From contig CM057062.1 of NCBI GenBank assembly GCA_029945375.1, positions 1,674,001 to 1,738,000 of the forward strand: 64,000 bases of DNA, written 5' to 3'. Positions 1-13,551 of the stretch are shown in pieces. The notes under the pieces were generated by a model that was not told where the DNA came from, ran no database searches, and saw only the letters and a program-made list of their open reading frames with translations. Position 1 is the stretch's first letter, and each line of letters opens with the position of its first letter. Origin of the DNA: Agaricus subrufescens (taxonomy: Eukaryota > Basidiomycota > Agaricomycetes > Agaricales > Agaricaceae). The translations under genes and the position numbers were made by a program.

Positions 1-21
1 TCCGTGACCAACTTTTCACAG

Positions 22-1454
22 AACGAGGCAATACCCTCTATATTCTAAAACTGAGCCTCCAAAAGCTCTAAAAGGGCATTTTGAAGAGGGGCAATTCGAA
101 AAATCTCAAGTGTATGGCAGAGACAAGGCCAGGTTCGCTTTTGTGTCTGGGTTGTATAAACAGACGCTGGATTCTCTTATGTTACATTTTGGATTTTACG
201 CGTGGTCGTGGAAGGCTTCTGGATGTCTGTTGGCCAAACTAGGCTATGGCGCTGAATACCAGGTGCTTTTCAGCTTCTAAATTTTCACCGTCTACTTCAC
301 TCACTTCGACCGGTTACATAGATCACGCAGTCGATTGGCTTTGTGTTCATCTTGTTCCTTGTGTCCTCTTTACCCACGCTACCACTGCAAGTTTATGGAA
401 CGTTTGTTTTGGAAGAGAAACACGGTTTTAACAAAACGACACCCAAATTGTTTGTTACCGATTTATTAAAGGGCTGGGGCATCGCTTTCGTTCTTGGTGC
501 TCCCTTCTTGGCGGTCTTTTTATACATCTTCGAATGGGCTGGGGATAGGTTCGTGCCTTGGTTGATGGCTTTCATGTAAGTGCGAACTGCTCTATTGTTG
601 CGTTCTCTACAATAACAACGACATCCATCCGTAAAGGATTACGTTCCAGTTGTCGATGGTCATACTTTATCCGACAGTCATTCAGCCACTGTTTAATAAG
701 CTGTCGCCTCTCTCCGAGGGAGACCTGAGGGACAGGATTGAGGCGCTCGCGGTTAAACTCAAGTTCCCGTTGAAACATTTATATGAGATTGACGGAAGCA
801 AGAGGAGTTCGCATTCAAACGCATATTTCTTTGGTTTGCCCTGGGTAAGAATCTATTCGTTGCCCGGTGTATGCAATAGATTCTGACTGTGCCTGTTAGA
901 GCAAACACATTGTGATTTTTGATACGCTTATCCAGCAGTCCAAGCCTGAGGAGGTGGAGGCTGTGCTCGCGCACGAGCTGGGTCACTGGTACTACCTCCA
1001 CCCCACGAAACTCATGGCTGTCTCCCAGCTGCACATTTTCGGTATCCTTGCCCTGTTCCCTGCCTTCCTGCACGCGCCTCCGTTGTTGAGTGCCTTTGAC
1101 TTTCCTAAAGGAGTTGCCGCGGCACCACCGACGATCGTGGCGTTCCTTCTTTTCCAGATGATCCTTACGCCTGTGGAGGCTGTTATCAGTATCGGCATGA
1201 ATGCGGTAAGCCGCAAGTTTGAGTGGGAGGCGGACAGGTTTGCGGTGGAGCTGGAGGACAAGTTGAATGAGAAGGGAATGAGCGATATGGGCGAGCGACT
1301 TGGGAAAGCGCTGATCACGCTGCATGTGAAAAACCTGTCGACGGTGTGGGTCGACTGGCTATACTCTGCGTACCACCACTCGCACCCCACGCTGACGGAG
1401 AGGCTGAGGGCGCTGGACGGGTTTGCAGAGGCCAGGAAGAAAAAGAGTAGTTAG
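22..1454 (+). CDS. STE24: CAAX prenyl protease 1, STE24 family (5' end outside window)
   Basis: Zinc metalloprotease of the ER and nuclear envelope that removes the -AAX tripeptide after CAAX prenylation and also trims a-factor-type precursors. Visible exons are 22-262, 322-575, 637-844 and 900-1454, all in phase. The first visible exon carries the family segment RQYPLYSKTEPP. Two hydrophobic stretches follow in exon 2. Exon 4 has the HEXXH zinc motif as HELGH (about 970-985), and the downstream FEWEADRFA segment (about 1219-1245) supplies the third zinc ligand. The C-terminus ends in a lysine-rich tail with two serines (KKKSS). The start codon and the first membrane segments lie upstream of the window, so the gene is partial only because of the window edge. 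No break was seen. SPC1 follows 80 bp downstream in the same direction. Confidence 0.95.
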
Positions 1455-1534
1455 TAGAATGACAGAGCGTAGGAACCGGCAAAGTCCGTGAGATAGTAGT
1501 AGCAGCTAATGTGACACGTCGTCTGGTCAGAAAC

Positions 1535-1936
1535 ATGCAAGACTACCTCCAAGGCAAGATCGTAAGCGTCCCCAAGTTCTACCCGTAGCCGGTCCCTTAT
1601 CCCCCTCAGGACTTTGTCGGCCAGCGGCACGTCGAGGAGCTCAGCCGCGTAGTGCTCATTGCAACCACCGTGAGTGCTCAGCTATTTCTCGGCATCAGGC
1701 CGTTGAGATGTTCGTGTCTAGGCGGTTTCGTTTGTCTTGGGCTTTGCAACGCAATCGCTAGCAGTGACGTTTGGAATATTTGGAGCAGTTACTGCGGTCC
1801 TAGCGCTGGTGAGTGATAGTTGTGTGCGGGGGGCCCACGCCAGCTAATGGGCCGGAACGCGCAGACGGTGGTTCCACCCTGGCCCGTGTTCAGACAACAC
1901 CCGGTGCGCTGGCTAGCGGTGCGGAAGAGGAATTAG
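1535..1936 (+). CDS. SPC1: Signal peptidase complex subunit 1 (SPC12-like)
   Basis: Small membrane subunit of the ER signal peptidase complex, 81 aa, in four exons (1535-1561, 1610-1669, 1722-1808, 1865-1936). Each exon is too short to show as a long ORF. The joined product starts MQDYLQGKIDFVGQRHVEEL, has two hydrophobic helices separated by a short loop (GFATQSLAVTFGIFGAV) and ends in the family signature VVPPWPVF-RQHP. Length and layout match the SPC12 family. All introns are GT-AG, 48-56 nt. It lies between STE24 and the kinase gene in the same orientation. SPC1 is known to bind the catalytic core and to help discriminate signal peptides from membrane segments; that role is taken from the family. 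Confidence 0.93.
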
Positions 1937-2127
1937 ACTAGTGATAGTTACATACTTACATATCTGTGACCCAAAAAAAAAAGTCCCACAGCTTGAGCGT
2001 TTGACCCTTTCCTCCATCTCCCCTTGCTTTCTTTTCGACCACCTCTCCGCCCCCTTGTCCCCGTCGCGGCACACAACGAGCTCGGAGTCCGACCCTCGAG
2101 CCCCCTCATTCCCCACCACCCCAGGCC

Positions 2128-5100
2128 ATGTCCTACCACCCCGTCGTCGCCCAGCACCTTCCAGCTCTTCCCGAGCAAAACAACGGACACGAGGTAGAGA
2201 CCGCCGCAGTACCTTACCACTCTAACCTACGTCCTCAAAACACCGCCCCTCGCACTCGCCCCGTCTCCATGCCTCCACAGGCGTACAACGCTGCCCCGAC
2301 ACAACCTCCGCCAACTTCCATTCCCGAAGACAATACTAACACCATCTCTTCCAACCCCAATGGCAGGGATCCTCCGGCCTCCAGCTCGTCCACCCCCAAG
2401 CGCCCAAGAGACCGTGACAGAGATGCCCAGCAGTCCACCAGATCTCGCACAAACCGCCTCCTTGGTGATTATACCCTCAGCAAGACTCTGGGTGCAGGCA
2501 GCATGGGCAAAGTCAAGCTCGCTACCCACAACGTCACTGGTGAAAAAGTAGCTCTCTTCCCTTACATCCTCCCAGAGTCCCGCTTCGGAGCGCTGATGTT
2601 TCTTGCCAGCTAGCCGTCAAGATTCTTCCCCGGGTCTACCCTCAACCTCCACCCACGAATGGCACCGTGTCCGAGTCCGCCGCCAAGCAGGCTTCCAAAG
2701 ACGCCTCGAAGGAGATTCGTACCCTCCGAGAAGCTGCCCTTTCGATGCTCCTCTATCATCCCTATATCTGCGGCATGCGTGAAATGATTGTCCACCAACA
2801 TCATTACTATATGGTCTCAGAGTATGTCAATGGTGGTCAGATGCTCGACTACATCATCAGTCATGGTAGACTGCGTGAACGCGTTGCCCGGAAATTTGCC
2901 AGACAGGTTGGGAGTGCTATCGACTACTGCCATCAGAATAATGTTGTCCATCGTGGTTCGTCTCCCACTTTGTGTGATTGACTGATTGGTGCCTTATTCT
3001 TATCCAGACCTCAAAATTGAAAATATACTCATCTCAAACACGGGCAACATCAAAATCATTGATTTTGGCCTTTCGAATCTATTCGATCCCCTTGATCACC
3101 TTTCTACGTTCTGTGGGTCACTCTATTTTGCTGCCCCGGAGCTTCTCAATGCACGCGTGTACACTGGCCCAGAGGTTGACGTATGGAGTTTCGGCGTTGT
3201 CCTTTATGTCCTTGTCTGCGGCAAAGTACCATTTGATGACCAAAGCATGCCCGCACTCCACGCTAAAATCAAACGCGGTTTGGTCGAATACCCAGTATGG
3301 CTCAGTGCCGGTACGTTATTTCCCCTTTATCTCGAATAATTGAATTGACTTGACTTCATTCCATATTTTTAGAATGTAAGCATTTGTTATCACGAATACT
3401 GGTTACAAATCCTGCCAATCGTGCTACGCTCCATGAGGTTCTCACCCATCCATGGATGCTGCGTGGCCACTCTGGACCCCCCGATCCGCACCTGGTCCAC
3501 CGCGAACCCCTGCGTCCTGATGACCTCGATCGCCATGTAATTCAGGGTATGAAAGGGTTCGAGTTCGGAACCGAAGATGAAATTGAACGTAAACTTATAA
3601 AAATACTCGAGTCAGACAATTACATTCGTTCCGTGCAATACTGGGAACGAAAGCGAAATGGAGGTCTCAATGGCTCTACCTCTGCCCTAAAACGGATTGG
3701 CGAATCGTTCTCAAACACGAGTCTGGCTATTTCATTTAACAGTAGCTCGACCAAGTTGGATGCATATGGGCAGTCGGCGCCTTTGACACCGAAGAAGAGT
3801 AAGAGGTTCTCTGGGCTCGAGTATTACAAACGCAAGTTATTTTCGCCTGGCGCGTCACCACCTGCGTCTCCGCAGAGTCATTCACCTCCCGGATCACAGA
3901 ACCATTTGACTGGAAACTTCGGGCAAGGGATAAGTGGAGAGTCTCAGGAGCCTGTCGATCCGACGAGGGGCTTCCATCCCTTGATCTCAATGTATTACCT
4001 TGCGAGAGAGAAGATGGAACGTGACAAGGTGTATGGACCTGGGCATTTTGCGAGCTCACAGTTGTCAGTGTTTGAAGGTGGGAAGGAACGCGGTGATAAG
4101 GAGAAGGATAGGGTGGATAAGGACAAAGAGCAGTACGCGTCGACCGGTACAACAACTGAGGATGGGCATGCCAGGACACCAACAGCGAGCACTTGGAAGG
4201 ATGCTACACCAAGTTCTTCGGGGAAACCAGACTATAGTATGCCGCTCCCAAGATTGCCTGCGCCGGATCAATCGCATTATAGTGCAGTGTCATACGGAGA
4301 CGGCGGTGCAGCACCGTCACCCACTGCGGCCACATTCGGACCACAGCCTCGTGCTAGAGATGTTGGATTACCGCCGACCGTTAATCAGGGAACTACGCCC
4401 ACGACACCCGTTACTCCCGGTATCGGACAACCACAAAGACGCGTTGTTGATCCTGATCCTCAACCGCCAGCACAGAGATTACCTAGGGCACCCCCACCGG
4501 CTGGGGCACACAGGCGGAGTCATAGTCTCAGTCAGAGACCGACGGTTCTTACGAGAGGATGGAATATGTTTGTTAGAGGTGCGGGAGTTGATGAACAGAG
4601 CGGGGCTAGTACGGGTACTGGAATGATGGATGTTCCCAGGACGGCTGGACCGGATATCACGACTTTCCCCATACCTAGTACTGTTGATGAAAGCACTGAG
4701 GATACGGAGAGGGAGAGGGAGAATAAGGGGCGCGAGGAGGAGGAAAAGAGGGCTCAGCAGCAGCAGCAAGGGGCGGGTTTGGTGGCAGGTGGTGCAACTC
4801 TTGTGCGGAAGTTTGGAAGTTTACTTATTGGAAGGAGTGGTCATGGTGGTGGTGGAATGACCGAGGATGGGAGGAAGAGTACGAGCATGAAGAGAGGTAC
4901 ATCGCCGAGACCCTCTGCTGATGCACTCAAGACTATGATGGAGAAGGAGGATCCTGATACTAGTGCTGAACGTACCCCCACAGCCACTATCAACGTTCCT
5001 CAGCCTCCCTCATCTCTCCAACCCGAACAGGTCAACGGATATAGTGCGGGTGCTAAAGCGACACCGATGAATGTGAGTGTTAGCCAACCGGTTGGAGGTA

Positions 5101-6356
5101 TTCATAGACGTGCGGCGACGGTGCTCGAACCAAGGAGAGGGCATGAGAGGAGAAGTAGTACTGGTGGTGCATTGATGGGAACGAGTTCATCTGCGGGAGC
5201 TGCAACAGGCGGAAGGGCGAGAAGACCTTCGACTGGATACAGTGCGACAGCTCATGTTAGACCATTGGTGGACAGGGTATTCCACGGTCATAATGCTCAA
5301 CATAAAGAGTCCGTCGAACCCGCTGCTTTTGATGAGCATGATGACGAACATGACGATATGGACAGTGGAGGCCGTGTGGGTCTTGGTAGGCATGAAGAGG
5401 TGGATGAGAAGGATGCGGGGACGGACCACGAGAAGGAGTATAAACCTGTTTATTTGAAAGGGCTGTTTAGCGTGGCGACCACTTCTAGCAAATCGCCATA
5501 CGTCATTAAGGCGGATATCAGGCGCGTGTTGGATAGGATGCAGGTTCAGTATCGGGAGGTGAAGACCGGATTTGAGTGTATACACTCACCCTCGATTGAT
5601 GTCGCGAGTGTGGCTGATTCGGCAGTAAATCGAGGGGGACATTCTCAACAAGGGAGTGGAGGGGAGCAAGGGCATGGGTATAGCCCACCTTCGTCGCATA
5701 GGCCATCGATTGTGAAGAAGGCGAGCAAGTTGAGTTTTGGGATGAGAAGTCATAAAGGAAAGGAGAAGGAGAAGAAAGAGTCGGAGGAGAAGGGTCAGAC
5801 ACAGAACATCGATGTCCCTCAAGGTCAGGCGCAGGGACGACCAAGTGGTGCGACAGGTTTGACTGCCACGCCTAGTAGCGGAAGCTCATCCTTCTTCAAT
5901 GTCTCGTCACATCATACTGTTGTTGGGACAGACGCTTCTCAGCAATTACAGATGCAATACCTGCAGCAACCTCAACCGCAACAGGGAAGTGACCCCAACT
6001 CGTATTCGCCTGTATCGAATAAATCGAAAATCCTTCCGCCGATTCCGAGAGATTTTGCTACGATGACGTCGGCGACGGGTAGTATTGCACCGCCGAGGAG
6101 CCCAAGTCCGTTACCTTCCGGGGAAGTTGGGAGGGATGTGTTTGATTCGATTGCGAAGAATCAGTTGAGTGTGAGGTTTGAGATTAATGTCGTCAAGGTA
6201 CGTTTTGAGCCTTTATGGATTTGAACGGTAATTAATTTTGTGATGGTCTAGGTCCCGTGGTTGCCATTACATGGAATACAGTTCAGAAGGGCGGGCGGGG
6301 ACGGATGGCAGTATCAGATGCTTGCTAGGAGGGTGCTGACAGAATTGAAGTTATAG
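2128..6356 (+). CDS. KIN1: KIN1/KIN2-type Ser/Thr protein kinase
   Basis: Large cortical Ser/Thr kinase of the KIN1/PAR-1/MARK group, 1,332 aa. Exons are 2128-2547, 2610-2955, 3008-3310, 3373-6197 and 6252-6356; all phases agree. After a disordered N-terminus the kinase domain begins near residue 110 with the glycine loop LGAGSMGKV. The catalytic loop HRDLKIEN is rebuilt across intron 2, and DFG and the activation segment [13 protein letters not shown] follow. Then comes a very long Ser/Pro/Gly-rich disordered region (about 800 aa, with Gln and Asp/Glu runs). The C-terminus holds a KA1-type domain split by the last intron ([15 protein letters not shown]). Fungal Kin1 acts at the plasma membrane in polarity, exocytosis and septation, by family knowledge. 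The start at 2128 is the first ATG of the frame and follows a CT-rich leader. Confidence 0.93.
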
Positions 6357-6815
6357 CAGGGTCCAGGTTTCCTGGTATGATGTATTTTTTTAATTTTTCT
6401 TTTTTTTTTCTCTTCTGGTGGAATGTGACATACATTATGGTTTCTCACCCATCCTCCCCGATGTTGACCTCTCTTCGCGTTCTCTGATTACCTTTGCGCT
6501 GCTTCCTCTCCGAATTACAATGCTTTGGATTAGGTATTAGTACTTACAGACCGGGTTTTTTTTTAAAGAGGAGTCGACGTTTCGTGCTCCGTTTTTCTAT
6601 TCTGTCTCTTCGATTCTCTCGACATATTGTCTTTTCATAATCCTCCCTCTCTTTATAACTTTCCCTGGTGTTCCTATATACGATAGTCATGAATATGAAT
6701 GATGATGAACTTGCGGGCCTGCGTTTTCTGGTGGCTGTGTGATTACAAATCGACGCGTCACCATATTTAGATGTTGGACCTTGGTGCTGTTGGCTGCCCA
6801 CAGTCGTCTGCAGCA
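6357..6815. other. Intergenic, KIN1 3' flank and CFIm25 promoter
   Basis: About 460 bp with T-rich runs just after the kinase stop (about 6385-6410) that fit a 3' UTR, then mixed sequence up to the CFIm25 start. No gene, repeat or RNA was recognised. The open frames here have no family features. Confidence 0.6.
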
Positions 6816-7801
<986 letters not shown>

Positions 7802-8180
7802 TGTTGCTCTGTTGTTTTTTTTTCGTGTTCTGATGTTGTAGTGAGTATAATAGATATGTACATGGGAGTTGGCGTCGATAGATATCTTTACGTTGATGCG
7901 CTTCCCAATTGGGGTTGCGACGGCAGGACATCTCGTGCGCGCCAATCGGGTATAAGATAAGTATAATGACATAGTTGGTTGTTGGATGGACCTGGGAGCC
8001 GCATGCGAGTGTTCGGAAAACATAGCTTTTATAATTAAAAAGGGGCGTTGGCGTCGACGGCGCGGTTGCTACGGAGCAGCAGAAGAATACGAGACGGAGG
8101 GTCACGTGCGCCGTTTCTCGTCTTCCCTCTTCCTCCTCCTTCCCCGGGGCGCAGCGCGCTTTTCTCTTCTTTCCGCCACC

Positions 8181-11100
8181 ATGTCCTATCCCACCACCGA
8201 CGCCCTCCCTGCCGTGCGGCCCCGCCCCCGCCCCGGCAACGTTCCCGCCCAGCCCGTCGACAGACAGTCCAACGCACTCAGGGCCTCCGTTCTCGATGCT
8301 GCACTCCAGCTTGGAATTGCCGACAACTCGGCCGTCGCGGACTGGATGTTCAATAACACCCTCAAGGAAGAAGACGAGGTCGGTTTCTTCTTCTGTGCTC
8401 TTTCTCTTTCGTGCCGTGCTAGAAACACGTCCCACCTCGGAACCCCAATTTCTTTGACCCCTCCTTTCTGGCAGTGTCGGATGACTACCAATCTCATCTC
8501 CTGTGTGCCATCCATCTGTCATTCGCCGTTTCCAAACTTTTGTTCTTTGTTTGGACATGGTGAATAGTTTTCGAGAGCTAGAACCCGTAAACAGCGCCAC
8601 ACACACTCGCTTCTTCATTATTCTTTCGCTTCAGAGCGCATCTATTTTGATATATGATAGGCTGACGCACGTCTCCTGTCGTTATACGCTGGAACGCCAT
8701 TTAGTTTGGGCTTAGCCGTTCTGTTTCCGTTCCTGATCTAATCACTCTCTTACGTCTGATTTAAATACTAACAATGACATATAGGATCCATCACCCACGC
8801 CAGACCTGTCCCTATCGCAAGAGTCCCCTCTTTCAACTCGATATCCACTCACTCCTTCATCGTCTCAAAATCACTCCACCAATTCTGCTATTCAGCATGT
8901 CCATTTTCCACCGCCGAATCCCGCTCCTTTTGCCTTTACCTCTGAATCTCACACGCTCATTCCTCACATAACTAATTCCGCCGATATTCCCTCAAGACCC
9001 TCTACCCCCTCGAAACTTAAGAAAAAGAGAAGCGAACTTAGAGACGGTTATGAAAGCGAGGCTAGTGGCCTCAGAGATGCCAAGCGGAAAAAAGATAAGA
9101 AGGATAAGAAGGACAAGAAGGACAAGAAGGACAAGCTTAAAAATGCCCCGCTTGTACCTGCTCTCCCCACCTACACAGAGTCACCAGTTCCCAGTCTCGT
9201 TGCCTCAGAGTCGTTGCACGACTTGAGAACGCCTGTTAAAGGTGCGACCTTTCCACCGGAAGCTTGGGGCTATGAAACGGATGCTGGACGGAAATCGAAG
9301 AAGAAGAAATGGGGGAAGAAAACTATAGAAGAGGATGATAAAGAGATCAAGAAACCCAAGAGTTTGTTTTTCAAACTTGGGAAAAAGCCGTCCAAAGGAG
9401 ATTTGAGGACGGAGGTGTCACCGTTTACAGCATCCCCACCAATACCGCCTGTTTTGCCAATCGCGGAGAGATTTGCTACGACTATGAACAAATCAACTGG
9501 AGCTCCGATGATATCTATGGGATCCACCACATCTCAGACTACTACCTCTAACAACCGGCCTGTCGGGTTGGGGATTGACCTCGACCTTGGGCTTACTGGA
9601 GAAATGTTTTCTACAGCCTCTTCTTCCGAGAAGATGGAAGTACCTCCGCCAATCATCATGGAACCTTCACCGATACATTCCCCAGTTTCGACAGTCAGTG
9701 CGATGCAGCAGCAGCAGCGACTTGATTCCAGCCCCGCCCTCCCTGATTCCTATCCCTCTCCACCCCCAACGTCGATGCAGAGGTTCTCAGATTACACGTC
9801 TACCTCGCAATCTATTGGCGCTGGGAGGAGTTCCGTTGCTACCACTATCTCGACATCTCATTCTAATACTCCTGCCGCTCCTGTTCCGTCAATACCTTTG
9901 CTCAATCGCCAGATCTCCAACTCCGCTATCACTCGCCCCTCAACCGCTACTTCCGCTTCCAGTGGGAGTGTCGGACCATCTCCACTGCCGTCTCCACCGT
10001 TACCTTCTGGAATTCTCCAGACACCCAGCAAGAGACGGGTCTTACCTTTCTTCAACGGAACTCCATCTAGAAGTAGTTCGTCCAGTGGTGACAGCCAGTC
10101 TAGAGAAAGGGAGAGGAGGCGGGAGAAGGAGGAAAAGAAACGGGAGAAAGAAAGAGTCAGGGAAGAGAAGGAAAGGGAGAAGGAGAGACTTCGAGAGGAA
10201 AGGGAAAGGATGAAGGTTAAACATAAACCGATAATCTCGTTACCATTGACCCGCGCTGGCCAAGACGCATCGAGTACATCTCCAATCCCTCCACCCTCTG
10301 CTAACAGCATGTCTTCAATGCCATCGTCAATACAGTCAAGTGCCCTCAGTGAGCCCCAGCGCGCAATACGACCCACTAGCCCGATCGTGGAGCCTACAAG
10401 TAGTCCCATCTCCAGTCCACAGCTGCAGACTCCGCAAAACCTGTTGTCGAGGCGCGCATCTCAGACTCAAACCCACACCCCCGGTTTATCGAGGCAACTG
10501 TCATTGACTACTCTTCGGTCGGATGCAGCTTTTCCTATTGGTCATATCACTCCTATACCAATGGATCGCTCGCCTTCACCCATTTCCTCCTCATTTCCTC
10601 GCACGAAGAGGTCTCGTTCATTCCTCGGAGGGAGGTTATCTCCCCTTCCGGCGCCACCTAATATATTTGTTCATCACGATATACCACCACCCAGCCCACC
10701 TCCTGTGGCCCCCTTACCAAGTGTTCCCAGCGACGCCAGTATATCACCATCTCTGCAACCCGGTCATCGTGTTGGCAATGGTAGCTCGGTGTCGTCGGAT
10801 GGAGGTGTGACTGTCAATGTAGGTATTGCCGTGTCGACTGGATCACCCTTACCTTCGCCTCTGCTGGTGACTTCACCTCATTACGAGTCGGCTCCAGTGA
10901 ATGGGAATGGTACGGTTGGTGGAAAGTTGGCGCCGCCGACTAGTTTCAATTATGCTTCAGCTACGGCGGGGAGTACGTTGAGAGCAAAAGTCCGGAGGAA
11001 ACTGAGTTTGACAGAGGGGTTGTTTACTTCGACGCCTTCTCCTGCCGCTAATGATGACACTGCTTCAAGTGGTGGCGCGAATATCCCCATCATTAATGAG

Positions 11101-12102
11101 CCTACTCTTGACAGGCATGGAAGTGTTAGAGGTCGACAGTCGCCGTTCCCTGTTGCACCGGTCCACCGTAGTCCCTCGCCTATTAACGGCAATCTTGGCG
11201 TATCGGCGAATTATCGCGTTGCTTCGCCGCAGTCGGGCTGGGAAGAAACGTCTTCTTCGAATTCTTCACTTTTGGCTGTGCAGCGTCATCACCTTGATAG
11301 AGGCGGGGGCGGTGGTGGAAGTGATGGTGGTCTATACCCGCAGGAAGGTTTTGACGATGACTATATGGATGGTGTTAGAGAGGTGATTTCGAGGTTTAGG
11401 GAATCAAGGGTTGATGATGGATCGGGGAAGAAGAGACTGGAGGATAATGTGATTGCAAGGAGAGGGAGTTTTGAGGCGTTTGCGAACACCGCTGCTGGTG
11501 ACGGGAATGCGCAATCTACATCTTCTGGGTTGACTGTTCCTGATGGTGGTGAGAGAAGGAGAAGTGAACGATATGATAGTTTTGCGATTGAGGAGTATTA
11601 TGGTCGTTCTGATGATTTCCCGCTGGGGAGGAATGGATATGCTAATGCGTATGGGGATGAGGGGGAGGACTATTATGAAGAGGATGCTTCGTATTATCCT
11701 GACGATGAAATCCCTCGAGATTCGCGTAAACGCAGATCAACGCTTTACGCTTCGGACGAGGATTCAAGTGCCCATGGGCATAGTAATGGCGGAACCAATG
11801 GTGGCGGCGGCGGAAAAGGTCGTAACAGCCGATGGAGTGGGAGTGTATACTCTCGTGCAAGTTTTTTGGATACGGAGAAGAGTGGTGAAGCGCGGCAAAG
11901 GTTCCTGCGGCATGTTGAAGAAATGTTGAATGAACGCGGTGAACGTGTGCCGGCTGTACCACCTGTACCGAAGTTGCCTGAAGAATTTGTAGCGGAGAGT
12001 AGACGCGCTGTTGCACAGAGGGCGAAGGAGTATGATGAGTTTGTGTTGAAAAAGACTGTTGGTACCGGTGCTAGGAAAGTGTTCCCTGCCGGCTCAGGGT
12101 GA
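8181..12102 (+). CDS. Large disordered protein of unknown function
   Basis: I do not recognise a family. The predicted protein has 1,171 aa in two exons (8181-8378 and 8785-12102) joined in phase. The 406-nt intron is long for this genome and may hide another exon. The start has a good context (GCCACCATG). Visible parts: a short ordered N-terminus (residues about 30-66, alternating hydrophobic, ending TLKEEDE); a KDK repeat run near 9,090-9,140; a basic KKKKWGKK stretch; very Ser/Pro-rich sequence; a charged R/E/K-rich probable coiled coil at about 10,100-10,220; acidic patches near 11,650; and an ordered-looking C-terminus (about 11,860-12,060) with a PAVPPVPKLPEEF proline motif. It could be a scaffold or cortical protein, but nothing in the sequence proves a role. 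Confidence 0.8.
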
Positions 12103-13551
12103 TAGAGATGTCACTTTTCTTCACCTATTTTCTTATTTTTTTTATGGTAGTCCTCTATCTTTATGGTATTTACGATATGGTGTTTGTCTTTTTGGGAATT
12201 CTTGTGCTGTCGTTTCTTTTGTCGCTCGTTAAAATCTCTCGCTTGTCCTCTTTTTTGCTAGTTCACTTTACACCCACTCTCTCTCTCTTTTGCCTTGAAT
12301 GGTATACTTCCTTGCAGATAGATATTTTCTTTTTCTCTTTCTCATTCTTGTTACTCACACTCGTTACCCTATCCTTATTGACGTACTACGTCCCCTTTCC
12401 CTCCCTCCACTCTTTCACCCTGTCTCTTTGTGGTTTTTTTTTTTTTTTGGATAGATACCATTGTATACCTGATGCACACTGCGCACTCCTTTTTCTTATT
12501 GAGGTCGTGCTTTCTTCTCTTGCTCTTGCTGGCTTGTTCATTTCTTGGTGAAAAAGATGAAAAAATTTTTGCTCCCCAAGTTTGTAATTTTTTTCTTTGT
12601 TTTTTTGTTATATATACATATTTATACAGATCTATATTTAGATACTGTATTCAAATGGCAAATTATCACTTTGTCAATTCGGTACTCGAGGTGGCGAGTG
12701 AAGTGTTTCCTTGGTGATACTGGTCTTCTCCGATGAGCCCCTGGCGGATTTTGATTTAATTTTGGGGTGGTCGCATGATTATGAGGAGTGTCTAATTTAG
12801 ATATGTGGTGCCTTGGGGAGCTTGAAGTTGTTGTGTTGGTGACTAGATATCTGACTAGGTTAGATAGTGATGATGGAGGTGCGAATGAGGTAAGATTCTG
12901 TGTTTCTGGATAGTGCAGAAAGTCGTCCTGTGATAGATTGATGCTGTACATCTGGAGCGCCTGAGGTGTAGCTCGTATCCGCAGTCTTCTCTTATCGCAG
13001 AGATGAACCTCTGGATATAGGTTCTAGCCATACATTGTACCGGTCAGGCTGACAGTGGCGAAGAGAAGAGAGGTTGATAAATCCAATAGAAACAAACCCG
13101 AAAATCTCGACCAACTTGATGAACACTGGTTTCCTGAAAGGTAGAGATGATTGCTTGAGATCGTTGGCCGGTGAAGATTTAATGCTATGTAAGTATACGA
13201 TATAGGGTCCCCCCAGCCCTGGAGACAGACAGAGAGTCTTTGACACGTGCGGAGGTATCGAGAAAGCAGCAGTATTGGTAGGGAGGGGGTTGAAGCAGCA
13301 GAAACGCGAACTAAATGGCTTGAGCAACCGTGTGGACGAATAAAGTAGTACTACATATTGCCTGGATCTTCACCCGGCACGAACGAGTGGCCAATATTGA
13401 TCAGGAAGTAAATCGAGGACATTTGATATCGGTATGCACAACAGAAAGTTTGCTTTAGAAAAGCAAAAACTATAAATAACACTCACGTGGTCGAGAACAT
13501 TTTGGAGGTCGGTGAACACGTTGATTGACGACAACGACGACTACGACAACG
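12103..13551. other. Intergenic region, T-rich 3' flank and YIF1 upstream DNA
   Basis: About 1.45 kb without a supportable gene. The first 550 bp are strongly pyrimidine-rich on the + strand, with a T run at about 12,434-12,448, as expected for a 3' UTR and terminator region. From about 12,650 the composition becomes mixed. No transposon ends, tRNA or conserved peptide was seen on either strand. Confidence 0.6.
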
